This document shows positions 7,576 to 15,015 of a stretch of 64,000 bases of DNA, piece after piece. The stretch spans positions 3,646,772 to 3,710,771 of the forward strand of contig CP007444.1 of the NCBI GenBank assembly GCA_000632805.1, given 5' to 3'. Every line of letters starts with the position of its first letter. Position 1 is the stretch's first letter. The stretch is from Dyella jiangningensis (GTDB lineage Bacteria > Pseudomonadota > Gammaproteobacteria > Xanthomonadales > Rhodanobacteraceae). Position numbers and translations under genes: made by a program. The notes beneath the pieces were generated by a model, which saw nothing but the letters and a program-made list of their open reading frames with translations, made no database searches and was not told the DNA's origin.

Positions 7576-8527
7576 GGGTGAGCAGGACCTTGCCGATCGC
7601 GGCGCGGCTTTCCAGATAGGCATGCGCCTTCGCGCCCTCGCGCAAGGGAAAACGCGCGGCAATGCACGGCTTCAGCAATCCGTTGCGAATCTGCTCGAAC
7701 AAGGCCGCGGCGCGTTCACGTCGAACCTCGGCGCCGGTCAGCACGTTCCATAGGTCGCCACCGGTGAGCGTGAGCGAGCGATCCATCAGCACGCGCGGAT
7801 CGACCGGCGCGGGATCACCTGCGGCCATGCCGTAGAACACCACCGTGCCGCCGATGCGGGCGACCGCCAGGCTGTCACCGAGCGTACGTCCTACCGAGTC
7901 GAACACGACGGTCGCACCGTGACCGCCGGTCAGCGCTTTCGTGGCCGACACCCATTGGTCGTAGCCCACCGCGACGTCCGCGCCGGCAGTGATGACGGCG
8001 TCGCGCTTGGCTTCGCTGGAGGCCACGCCGAGCACCACAGCGCCCAACGCTTTCAGCATCTGCACCAGCAGCAGCCCCACGCCTCCGGCCGCCGCATGCA
8101 CGACCGCCACGTCGCCGGGCTGCACGCGGAAGCTGTCGCTGACCAGGTATTGCGCGGTGAGTCCCTGCAGCAGCACGGCGGCCGCGGTTTCCGCGTCGAT
8201 GTCGTCGGGCAGCGGGATCAGGCGGTCGCGGTCCACGGCCACCAGCTCGGCGTTGGCGTGCGGCATGTCGGCAAACCCGACGCGCGTGCCCGACGGGAAC
8301 GAGGGATCGTTGCCACCTTCCACCACGCCAGCGCCCTCGTATCCCAGGACCCACGGCGCCGTACCGCTGAGGTGGTAGTTGCCGTTGCGGCGGTAGACGT
8401 CGGCAAAGTTCAGCCCCACTGCCTGCATGCGCACCAGCAGCTGGCCCGGGCCCGGTACCGGGGCGGGATGCTCGGTCCAATGCAGGACCTCAGCCGGGCC
8501 GAAGTGGTCGAAGGTCAGCGCGTGCAT
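7571..8527 (-). CDS. Zinc-independent quinone oxidoreductase (MDR family)
   Basis: This 318-residue enzyme of the medium-chain dehydrogenase/reductase superfamily would reduce quinones or enones with NADPH. The N-terminal GroES-like part (PGPGQLLVRMQAVGLNFADVY) is followed by the Rossmann fingerprint HAAAGGVGLLLVQ near residue 145. The zinc-binding cysteines of alcohol dehydrogenases are absent, which places it with the Qor group. I start it at ATG 8527 (MHALTFDHFG), which fits the usual length; 29 additional in-frame upstream residues do not resemble the family. It is divergent from the sulfotransferase at 8719. Confidence 0.85.
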   Translation of the reverse strand: MHALTFDHFGPAEVLHWTEHPAPVPGPGQLLVRMQAVGLNFADVYRRNGNYHLSGTAPWVLGYEGAGVVEGGNDPSFPSGTRVGFADMPHANAELVAVDRDRLIPLPDDIDAETAAAVLLQGLTAQYLVSDSFRVQPGDVAVVHAAAGGVGLLLVQMLKALGAVVLGVASSEAKRDAVITAGADVAVGYDQWVSATKALTGGHGATVVFDSVGRTLGDSLAVARIGGTVVFYGMAAGDPAPVDPRVLMDRSLTLTGGDLWNVLTGAEVRRERAAALFEQIRNGLLKPCIAARFPLREGAKAHAYLESRAAIGKVLLTL

Positions 8528-8718
8528 GGACGTACCGGAGCGACTTTTGATCGGCTGAGCATGACAGGTTTGCCAAGCGCGGCGACGAGGACCCGGCGTT
8601 GGGCCACCCCTCAATTCCTTACGTGAAACTGTACTTTTTGGTCAACGCCGCGCAATATCACGCGTTGTTCACGTCCATCGGCCGTGAAAACCGCGGCCTT
8701 TGCTCCTGGAGACAGCGC

Positions 8719-9636
8719 ATGCGGCGAACCTTTATCGTGGGATGTCCACGCTCCGGCACGACCATCGTGCAGGCTCTGCTCGCCCGCCACCCGGCGATCT
8801 ACACGCTCCCGGAGACCGCTTTCTTCGAGCACCTGCATGGCAGGCTCGAGTGGCGCTGGGGCGACGCCCGCGCCAAAGCCAGAAGCCGCTGGCCTCAACA
8901 CCTGGGCCTGGCACGTGGGCGCACGCGCGGGGTCTTCGCCGACCTGCACCGCCAACTGACCGGCAGTGCACCTTCACCGTGGACGCCGATGCGCATGCGG
9001 GCGCTGTCCCGGCGGTTCATCGCCTTGCTGGACCGTTCCGCCGCAGCCGCCGGCCGCAGCATGTGGCTGGAGAAGACCCCGAACCACCTGCTCTACATCC
9101 CCGAAATCGAGGCCGTGGCGCCCGACGCCTGCTTCGTCCACGTAGTGCGCCGGGGGGCGGACGTGCTGGCATCGCTGGCGGATGTCTACCTGCGCTTCGA
9201 AAACGACGCCGTGTTCGGCGGCGGCACCGTGCACTGGGCCCGGCGGTGGAACCGGGCCCTGCAGATTCACGAGCAGCACATGAACCGGAAGAACCACCAT
9301 CTGGTGTTCCTGGAAGACCTGATCACACAGCCCGAAGCCGAATGGGCCAGGCTGTGCGGTTTTCTTGGTCTGCAGGCGGATGCGGTGCTGGACAACGCCT
9401 GCCAACAGCCCATCGCCAACCTCAACGACGAACCGTGGAAGGTGTCGGCCATCCACGGCCAACTGCGCCATGCCGACCCCAAGGTGGACGGCCTGTTCGG
9501 CCCCAAGATGCAACGCTGGCTGCAAGCCCACCTGGCCTCTTACGACGACCTTCGCGCACGCTGCGTGGCCGCTCGCAGCCAACCGGCCAGCCACCTGCAC
9601 CTGGCATATGAGGCGCCCAAGGCGCGGGCCGGCTGA
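8719..9636 (+). CDS. Stand-alone sulfotransferase
   Basis: The 305-residue cytoplasmic protein opens with FIVGCPRSGTTIVQALL, the loop that binds the 5'-phosphosulfate of PAPS. Further on are LPETAFFEH, with a glutamate at the place of the catalytic base in tyrosylprotein-type sulfotransferases, MWLEKTPNHLLYIPEI, and VVRRGADVLASL, the 3'-phosphate site. It lacks the TPR domain of the two related proteins at 11093 and 13107. The start at ATG 8719 has GGAGA eight bases upstream. It converges on the hydroxylase gene at 9658, with 21 bp between the stops, and so flanks the receptor-linked modification cluster. Substrate unknown. Confidence 0.88.
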   Translation: MRRTFIVGCPRSGTTIVQALLARHPAIYTLPETAFFEHLHGRLEWRWGDARAKARSRWPQHLGLARGRTRGVFADLHRQLTGSAPSPWTPMRMRALSRRFIALLDRSAAAAGRSMWLEKTPNHLLYIPEIEAVAPDACFVHVVRRGADVLASLADVYLRFENDAVFGGGTVHWARRWNRALQIHEQHMNRKNHHLVFLEDLITQPEAEWARLCGFLGLQADAVLDNACQQPIANLNDEPWKVSAIHGQLRHADPKVDGLFGPKMQRWLQAHLASYDDLRARCVAARSQPASHLHLAYEAPKARAG

Positions 9637-9657
9637 CCTTCGCGGGCTCGGGCGAGA

Positions 9658-10980
9658 TCAACTGCCGACAATAGGCACTTCACTGGCGCGATTGAAATCA
9701 CCGATGGCTTCGACCAGGTCGGTCACGGCAGCACGCTCCACCTCGGTGAGGTCGGGGTTCCAACTGTCCAGGATCATCACCACGCGGGTGCGATCGCTGC
9801 GATTCCACGCCTCGTGCTCGAAGGTGTCATCGAAAGTCACGCAACGCCCCTCCTGCCATTGATGAAGCTCGCCGCCGACGTTGATGGCGCAATCGGGCGG
9901 GACGATCAGCGGCAAATGCGTCACCAAGCGGGTGTTCGTGACACCGCGGTGCGGCAGGATATGGGTGCCCGGCCGCAGCACCGAAAAGAGCGTCTCGGGC
10001 GCGTGGTCGCGGATGCGAACCAGTGGCAGGTCGTCGAGGAGCGCCGATGTGCGCGGGCAGCGCTTGCAGTTGTCGTCGTAACGCGTGCCGTGGCGATAGA
10101 AGAAAAAAGCGTCCCAGGCGGCCGTCTGTTCGCTTGAGGAACGCAGGTAGCCTTCGGCCGCATCCGCCGAGCTGAATTTCATGAAAGGCTCCAGGCTCTC
10201 GTCCTGGGCCATCACGGCCAGCAATTCTTCCCTGATGACATCCGCCGCTTCTTCCAGCCGCGATTGCCATGGAAAACGGCTGGTCGGGTAGTACGTCTGG
10301 CTCGGCACGCCGGGGAAATAGAGGAACTTGGGCTTCTGCCGCGAATCGGGCAGGCGTGCCGGCTGCTCGCCCAGATAGATCGCCAGGCACTGCTCCACGC
10401 GCAACAGTTCCGCGCGGCCGTAGCGGTCGCGCAACGGCGCGATTACCCGATCGAACAGCTGCCGGCGCCCGATGTCGATGAAACGCATGGCGTACTTCAC
10501 CATGTCGCGCAGGCCCGGAGCGGTCGTGTCGTCGCTCCACCAGCGTCCCTGCGCCTGGGCGGAGTTCACCGCGCCGAAATACGCGAGCAGTGCACGGTGC
10601 GGGTCACCCAATCGCTCCAATGCGATGCCAAGGCGCAAGCGAGCGACGAACATGTCAGGCATGAGGTCGATAGAGCGACGAAGGCTGTCCGCAGCGCCTC
10701 GCCACTCACTGGCCGCCATCTGTGCGACGCCGAGCTGGTGGAGAATGTTCGCGTCGTCAGGCCGGATGCGTTCGGCCGCGAGCAGCATGGCGATCGCCTG
10801 CAAAGATTCGCCTCGCGACAGGCGCTGGCTGGCGAGAAACTGCAGTGCCTCCACATCGTCAGGAACGAGTTCGAGCAGTCGCGCAAAGTGCTGCTCGGCG
10901 AGCGGCAGATTGCCTTGACGCAAGCCCTCGTGCGCCTGTTCGCGCAAGGCCATGGAACCGCCGTGAAACTCCGTACTCAT
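9658..10980 (-). CDS. TPR protein fused to aspartyl/asparaginyl beta-hydroxylase domain
   Basis: This 440-residue protein has several tetratricopeptide repeats over about residues 1-150 (for example LPLAEQHFARLLELVPDD and NILHQLGVAQMAASEWRGAA). Its C-terminal half carries the aspartyl/asparaginyl hydroxylase fold (LpxO/AspH family): PGTHILPHRGVTNTRLVTH with the first iron-ligand His, then FDDTFEHEAWNRSDRTRVV with the second His and the 2-oxoglutarate-binding Arg. It would hydroxylate a peptide or lipid using O2 and 2-oxoglutarate. ATG 10980 has GGGGGAG upstream. It is the last gene of the cluster downstream of the TonB receptor; 112 bp separate it from the preceding sulfotransferase. Confidence 0.85.
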   Translation of the reverse strand: MSTEFHGGSMALREQAHEGLRQGNLPLAEQHFARLLELVPDDVEALQFLASQRLSRGESLQAIAMLLAAERIRPDDANILHQLGVAQMAASEWRGAADSLRRSIDLMPDMFVARLRLGIALERLGDPHRALLAYFGAVNSAQAQGRWWSDDTTAPGLRDMVKYAMRFIDIGRRQLFDRVIAPLRDRYGRAELLRVEQCLAIYLGEQPARLPDSRQKPKFLYFPGVPSQTYYPTSRFPWQSRLEEAADVIREELLAVMAQDESLEPFMKFSSADAAEGYLRSSSEQTAAWDAFFFYRHGTRYDDNCKRCPRTSALLDDLPLVRIRDHAPETLFSVLRPGTHILPHRGVTNTRLVTHLPLIVPPDCAINVGGELHQWQEGRCVTFDDTFEHEAWNRSDRTRVVMILDSWNPDLTEVERAAVTDLVEAIGDFNRASEVPIVGS

Positions 10981-11092
10981 CGCTCCCCCGATACTTCTCG
11001 TCCCCACCGGAAGCAGAACTGCCTTCCAGTCCACTGGTGTTGACGGCACATCGGCCAGGCGTCTGCCCTGCGATGTTTCCCCTGCCGCCGCG

Positions 11093-12457
11093 CTAGGCGT
11101 TGCCGCCTGCGCCCAACTTCTCCAATTCCGGCAGCCACTCCCCGTAGCTGCGCCACCGGCCTACCGACCGATGATAGATCGGCTGCCGCGCCTGCCACAT
11201 GCTCGCGGTGGCAATGGCCCCCTGATCGCGCGCATCTGTCGCAGGCTGTTCACCCGGCAGGCCGAGATAAGCTCCCGCCGCTGCAAGAGTTGTTTCCGGA
11301 TCAGCCACCATCTGCTCGTAATCGACCACGTGCAAGGGCAGTCGCCGCGACTGCGCCCAGTGGGCCATCAGACGATCGCAGCCGGCGGCGTAGCTGGCAA
11401 TATCCTCGAAATCGTACGCGTAGTCATTGTCTGCGTGACCGAAATACTGGCTGTAGATCGACAGCGCGTTGTCGCGGCGATCCCGGCGGCAGTAGAGCAC
11501 CCGTGCCTCCGGAAACAGGCGGTGGATCAGGTCGACATAACGGAAGTTCAGCGGGTGCTTGTCGATATACCAACGCGCGGGCGCGTCGTCCTGGCGCAGA
11601 TGCGCCAGATAGATGTCGCGGGCCTGCGCACACGCACGAACGTCATGCAGCAGCCCCTGGGACTTCAACTGCCCGGCCAGGTAGGCAATGAACGGCATTT
11701 CGCCCCGATTGCGCACGTCGGCGTGCCGTCCCAGGCGATCCGCCAGCAGGGTGGTACCGCTGCGCACCATGCCCACCACGAATACGGGAACGCAGCCGGA
11801 AGGTTGCGTCAAAGAAGCCGCCGGCGGTTCCTGGATCTGCGCGGCAACGAAGCGCTCCCACACGTCTCGCGACCAATGGACTTCGCGCTTTACCAAGCCA
11901 TTCGCTGCCCGGAACATCTCCGCGGCACGTCGCGTATCGCCGATGTCATCGCGCGCCTTGCCAAGCGCAAAACACACGGCGGCGCGCGCACGCGGCGACA
12001 GCCGAGCGTCGCTCGCATGTGCTTCGAACAGGGCAAAATCAGGATGGTCTGCGTCGGTATATCGCTGGGTCGTGGATAGCGCGTGCAGCAAAAACCATTG
12101 ATTGAGGTCGATGCCGCCGTGGATGGCCGCCAGGTAACGCGAGCGCGCGGCGCCGAAGCGACCCATTTCATGGTCGATGCTTCCGGCCAGCGCCAGCAGG
12201 CGCAGGTGTCCCGGCGACAACGCCAATTGCCGGTCGCACAGCTCCGCAGCCAACGCGTGCCTGCCGCTTTCCTTGATGAACAACGCGCAGTCGAATACCG
12301 CGTCAGGCTGCCCGAGCGCTTTCAGGCCCGCCGCATGCATGATGTTCGCCGCGGCGTCCAACCGCCCCTGCTGCCGCAGTTGCATGGCTACGGCACGCGC
12401 CTGCTGGACGTCGGCGGAAATCGCCGAGGCGTGTCCGGTTGGCACGGAGCGATTCAT
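11093..12457 (-). CDS. TPR-repeat sulfotransferase
   Basis: The 454-residue protein joins a helical TPR region (about residues 15-190) to a sulfotransferase domain. The PAPS loop is FVVGMVRSGTTLLADRL (about 220-236), a glutamate in NRGEMPFIAYL fits the catalytic position, IDKHPLNFRYVDLI matches the conserved K-x-P element, and YCRRDRRDNALSIYSQYF is the 3'-phosphate binding region. The TPR part probably holds a protein substrate or partner. ATG 12457 has GAGGTGA about eight bases upstream. It follows the dioxygenase gene by 42 bp and is surely in the same operon. Confidence 0.88.
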   Translation of the reverse strand: MNRSVPTGHASAISADVQQARAVAMQLRQQGRLDAAANIMHAAGLKALGQPDAVFDCALFIKESGRHALAAELCDRQLALSPGHLRLLALAGSIDHEMGRFGAARSRYLAAIHGGIDLNQWFLLHALSTTQRYTDADHPDFALFEAHASDARLSPRARAAVCFALGKARDDIGDTRRAAEMFRAANGLVKREVHWSRDVWERFVAAQIQEPPAASLTQPSGCVPVFVVGMVRSGTTLLADRLGRHADVRNRGEMPFIAYLAGQLKSQGLLHDVRACAQARDIYLAHLRQDDAPARWYIDKHPLNFRYVDLIHRLFPEARVLYCRRDRRDNALSIYSQYFGHADNDYAYDFEDIASYAAGCDRLMAHWAQSRRLPLHVVDYEQMVADPETTLAAAGAYLGLPGEQPATDARDQGAIATASMWQARQPIYHRSVGRWRSYGEWLPELEKLGAGGNA

Positions 12458-12499
12458 GCCCGTATCACCTCGCGTTGCCTGCATGCGCGCAATTGCGCA

Positions 12500-13117
12500 T
12501 CACAGCCCTCGGCCCTGCACGGATGCCGCGGGAAACATCAGGTACGTGGAAAGGATGTACTTGTCGTTCGACAGCGGTGGCAGACCGGCGTGCTGGTACA
12601 TCCAGTACGGCGGGAACACGAGCAGCCGGCCCGCACGTGCCTGCACCGACAGGCCAAGGTCGCAAAATTCGGTTTCCCCGCCCTGCTCTACGTCGTTGAG
12701 GTACCACAGGAACACCAGGTAGCGGCTGGCCACTTCGCCCAGCGAATCGAAATGCGGCTGGAAACCATCACCGGATCCGGCGATATAACGCTTGATGCGC
12801 AACGGTGCGATCACATTTGAAGACGGCACATCAATGGTGAGGCCAAGGCTGCGGTTGTAGCGCTCGAGGTACTCGTCGATTTGCCTGTAGAAAAAGCCCT
12901 TGAACGCCTCGTCGGCCAGTGGCGTCAGATCGAGTTCAGTCCAGGCGCTGGCATCGAGGCCGGCACGCCAGCCCTTGCCGCGCACCAGCTGATGTTCCAC
13001 GGACTGATGGAAAGAGTTGATCAGCTGCTGGCAGAAGGGTGCCGGCAAGGCACCGTCGAAATACTGGACATAGCTGCGCACGTCGTGGCGGTCGCGCTGG
13101 ACGGGTTCAGAAGTCAT
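12500..13117 (-). CDS. 2-oxoglutarate/Fe(II)-dependent dioxygenase (prolyl-4-hydroxylase-like)
   Basis: A 205-residue single-domain oxygenase. The facial triad is visible as H-x-D in FQPHFDSLGE (about residue 121) and a distal His in WMYQHAGL (about 176), with a Lys in NDKYILSTYL placed to bind 2-oxoglutarate. The segment LWYLNDVEQGGETEF is the hallmark of the prolyl-4-hydroxylase alpha-subunit group (2OG-FeII_Oxy_3). Its start overlaps the end of the upstream TPR-sulfotransferase by 11 bp, so the two are translationally coupled. It would hydroxylate a peptide, siderophore-like or other small molecule tied to the receptor system; the target is unknown. Confidence 0.87.
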   Translation of the reverse strand: MTSEPVQRDRHDVRSYVQYFDGALPAPFCQQLINSFHQSVEHQLVRGKGWRAGLDASAWTELDLTPLADEAFKGFFYRQIDEYLERYNRSLGLTIDVPSSNVIAPLRIKRYIAGSGDGFQPHFDSLGEVASRYLVFLWYLNDVEQGGETEFCDLGLSVQARAGRLLVFPPYWMYQHAGLPPLSNDKYILSTYLMFPAASVQGRGL

Positions 13118-14933
13118 AGCCCCAAAGCTCCATCACCTCGGCAAGCGTCGGACGCAACGGTTCAAACGCATCGGCATAGCGCTTCCAACGCCCCACGGCG
13201 CGCTTGTTCGGCGGCTGCGTCACCTGGGAATAGCTCGGCGTACTGATAAAACCTTTCTGCTGCGCGTGTTCGTGGAAGCGGAGCAGCGGCGTGGCGTCCT
13301 CCACACCGATGAAATCACCGATCCGCTTCACCATGGGCTCGAAGTCGTCGAGGAGGTCTTCGTACCGCAGGCGAAGCACATGCGGCTTGAGCAGCGCTTC
13401 GTGATGCACCCAGAAGCGCATGACGTTGACATAACCACGGGCCAACCTTTCCATCGATGAGCAAAGGACCTGAAAACCCGGCGAGCGGAAGTTCTGCATG
13501 TAGCAGCTGAGGATCACATCGCACGGATGTCGCAAAGCGAGGATCACGGGGGCCTTTGGAAACAGCCTCATAATGAGCGGCAGGTGCAGCAGATTCAAAG
13601 GATTTTTGTCTATGATGCGCTGCCCCGGAGCCAGCATCGCCGTTCGCGCCACCAGCTGCCAATAGTGTTGCCGCAGACCATCGACCTCACTTTCGCTCAG
13701 GCTCCAGAGGTGTTCCGGGTAGAGCACGCCGCGTTGCTGAAGGCGTTCCGCGACAGCCTGCATGAAGGGACGCTCATCCATCGACACCAAATCCGGATGG
13801 GCGTCCAGCATTTGTTCCAGCATTGTCGTCCCCGAGCGAGGGAAGCCCACCACGAATACCGGTGAAGTAGCCAAGTCACCGGCCTGCCGCCAGGCTTCAT
13901 CTGTTCCGAGATCCGAGGGCTCGACACGCAAGGTGGAGGGCGCAATCGGCTCGACGCCAGGCTCCAGCAACTCAGGAGCGAGCTGTGCAGCGTTCTCCAA
14001 CTGGATAGCGTGCGCCTCCGCCAACGCCTGCATGGCGCCAACCGTCTCGCCTGCCTTGTCACAGGCCTTGGCAATGCCGAAATACAGGTTACCGCGGTGT
14101 TTGCGCTCTTTGGTCTGGAGAACCAGTCGCTCCAGCAAGTTGCGCGTCATCAGAGGGTCATGGCCCCGCTGAGCCATTACGCCATGAGCAGCAATGACCT
14201 CGTAGCGATCCACCTCATCCGTCAGTGACTCAGGCTCCGGCAACTGCTCAAGCAAGGCTCGCGCCTCATCAAGGCGATTCACGCGTTCGTAGAGATGAAT
14301 CAGACGTGCTGCCGTTCTAGGCCGTTGCGCGGACGCATTCGTCGTTTCATGGAGTAATCGCTCCGCTTCCATGGCGCGTCCAAGCTGCGCGAAGACCCAG
14401 GCCAGATCGACACGCAGGTCTTCGCTCAGCGGAGGCCAAGCTTCCCAACCGGCCAGAAGGTCCTCCACTCCCACCGTGTCACCGCACTCATAGCAAGCCA
14501 TTACCGCATAGATGCGAACACTCATTACATCTGGCTGCTGCAACGTTGCTTCCGTCAACAGCGAACGAGCGCGCACGTACTCGCCGCGCTCCATATACAA
14601 CAGGCCAAGGTTGCCCTGGACAATGCAGTCACTCGGGTTGATACGCAACGAGGTCACGTAGGCCCGCTCGGCCTCCTCAAGCCTTCCCGCGTCCCGGAGC
14701 AAGGTCGCCAAGTTGCTCCAATGATCCGCGTTATACGGGTTGCGCTCAGTCAACTGCCGATAGCACTCAAGCGCCTCGGGAGATCGCTGCTGGAGCTGTA
14801 GTACATAGGCAAGCCACTCAAGCGCAGGTTCCAGCGCAGGTTGCTGCTGCAATAGCGTCCTACAGGCCAGCTCCGCCTCGACCAGAGCCCCTTCGCTGAC
14901 GGCGGCGGCGACAGTTTCAATGCTTGCTTGCAT
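13107..14933 (-). CDS. Large TPR-repeat sulfotransferase
   Basis: This 608-residue protein has about 300 residues of tetratricopeptide repeats (PYNADHWSNLATLLRDAGRL, GNLGLLYMERGEYVRARSLL and more), then a sulfotransferase domain. The PAPS loop is VGFPRSGTTMLEQML near residue 366, DERPFM holds the candidate catalytic Glu, IIDKNPLNLLHLPLI the conserved lysine element, and ALRHPCDVILSCYMQNF the 3'-phosphate site. Bacterial TPR-sulfotransferases resemble animal tyrosylprotein sulfotransferases. The start is ATG 14933, directly preceded by an in-frame GTG. It begins 82 bp after the receptor stop, past a strong terminator, and overlaps the dioxygenase gene. Confidence 0.9.
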   Translation of the reverse strand: MQASIETVAAAVSEGALVEAELACRTLLQQQPALEPALEWLAYVLQLQQRSPEALECYRQLTERNPYNADHWSNLATLLRDAGRLEEAERAYVTSLRINPSDCIVQGNLGLLYMERGEYVRARSLLTEATLQQPDVMSVRIYAVMACYECGDTVGVEDLLAGWEAWPPLSEDLRVDLAWVFAQLGRAMEAERLLHETTNASAQRPRTAARLIHLYERVNRLDEARALLEQLPEPESLTDEVDRYEVIAAHGVMAQRGHDPLMTRNLLERLVLQTKERKHRGNLYFGIAKACDKAGETVGAMQALAEAHAIQLENAAQLAPELLEPGVEPIAPSTLRVEPSDLGTDEAWRQAGDLATSPVFVVGFPRSGTTMLEQMLDAHPDLVSMDERPFMQAVAERLQQRGVLYPEHLWSLSESEVDGLRQHYWQLVARTAMLAPGQRIIDKNPLNLLHLPLIMRLFPKAPVILALRHPCDVILSCYMQNFRSPGFQVLCSSMERLARGYVNVMRFWVHHEALLKPHVLRLRYEDLLDDFEPMVKRIGDFIGVEDATPLLRFHEHAQQKGFISTPSYSQVTQPPNKRAVGRWKRYADAFEPLRPTLAEVMELWGYDF

Positions 14934-14955
14934 CACGACTCATATCGATTAGGTG

Positions 14956-14988
14956 AAAAAAAACCGCGCGGCTTACACCGCGCGGTTT
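14956..14988 (-). terminator. Rho-independent terminator after the TonB receptor
   Basis: On the minus strand an 11-bp perfect stem, AAACCGCGCGG (14988-14978 complement) with TGTAAG as loop and CCGCGCGGTTT, runs straight into eight T residues. It lies between the receptor stop and the sulfotransferase start. Confidence 0.9.
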
Positions 14989-15015
14989 CCTTATCGGCTA
15001 ACTGCCCGATGTCGC

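Noticed and set aside
8621..8674. Inverted repeat ACGTGAA (8621-8627) / TTCACGT (8668-8674) upstream of the stand-alone sulfotransferase
   Set aside because: The 40-bp spacing and 7-bp arms are weak, and such pairs are expected by chance in a 190-bp intergenic region.
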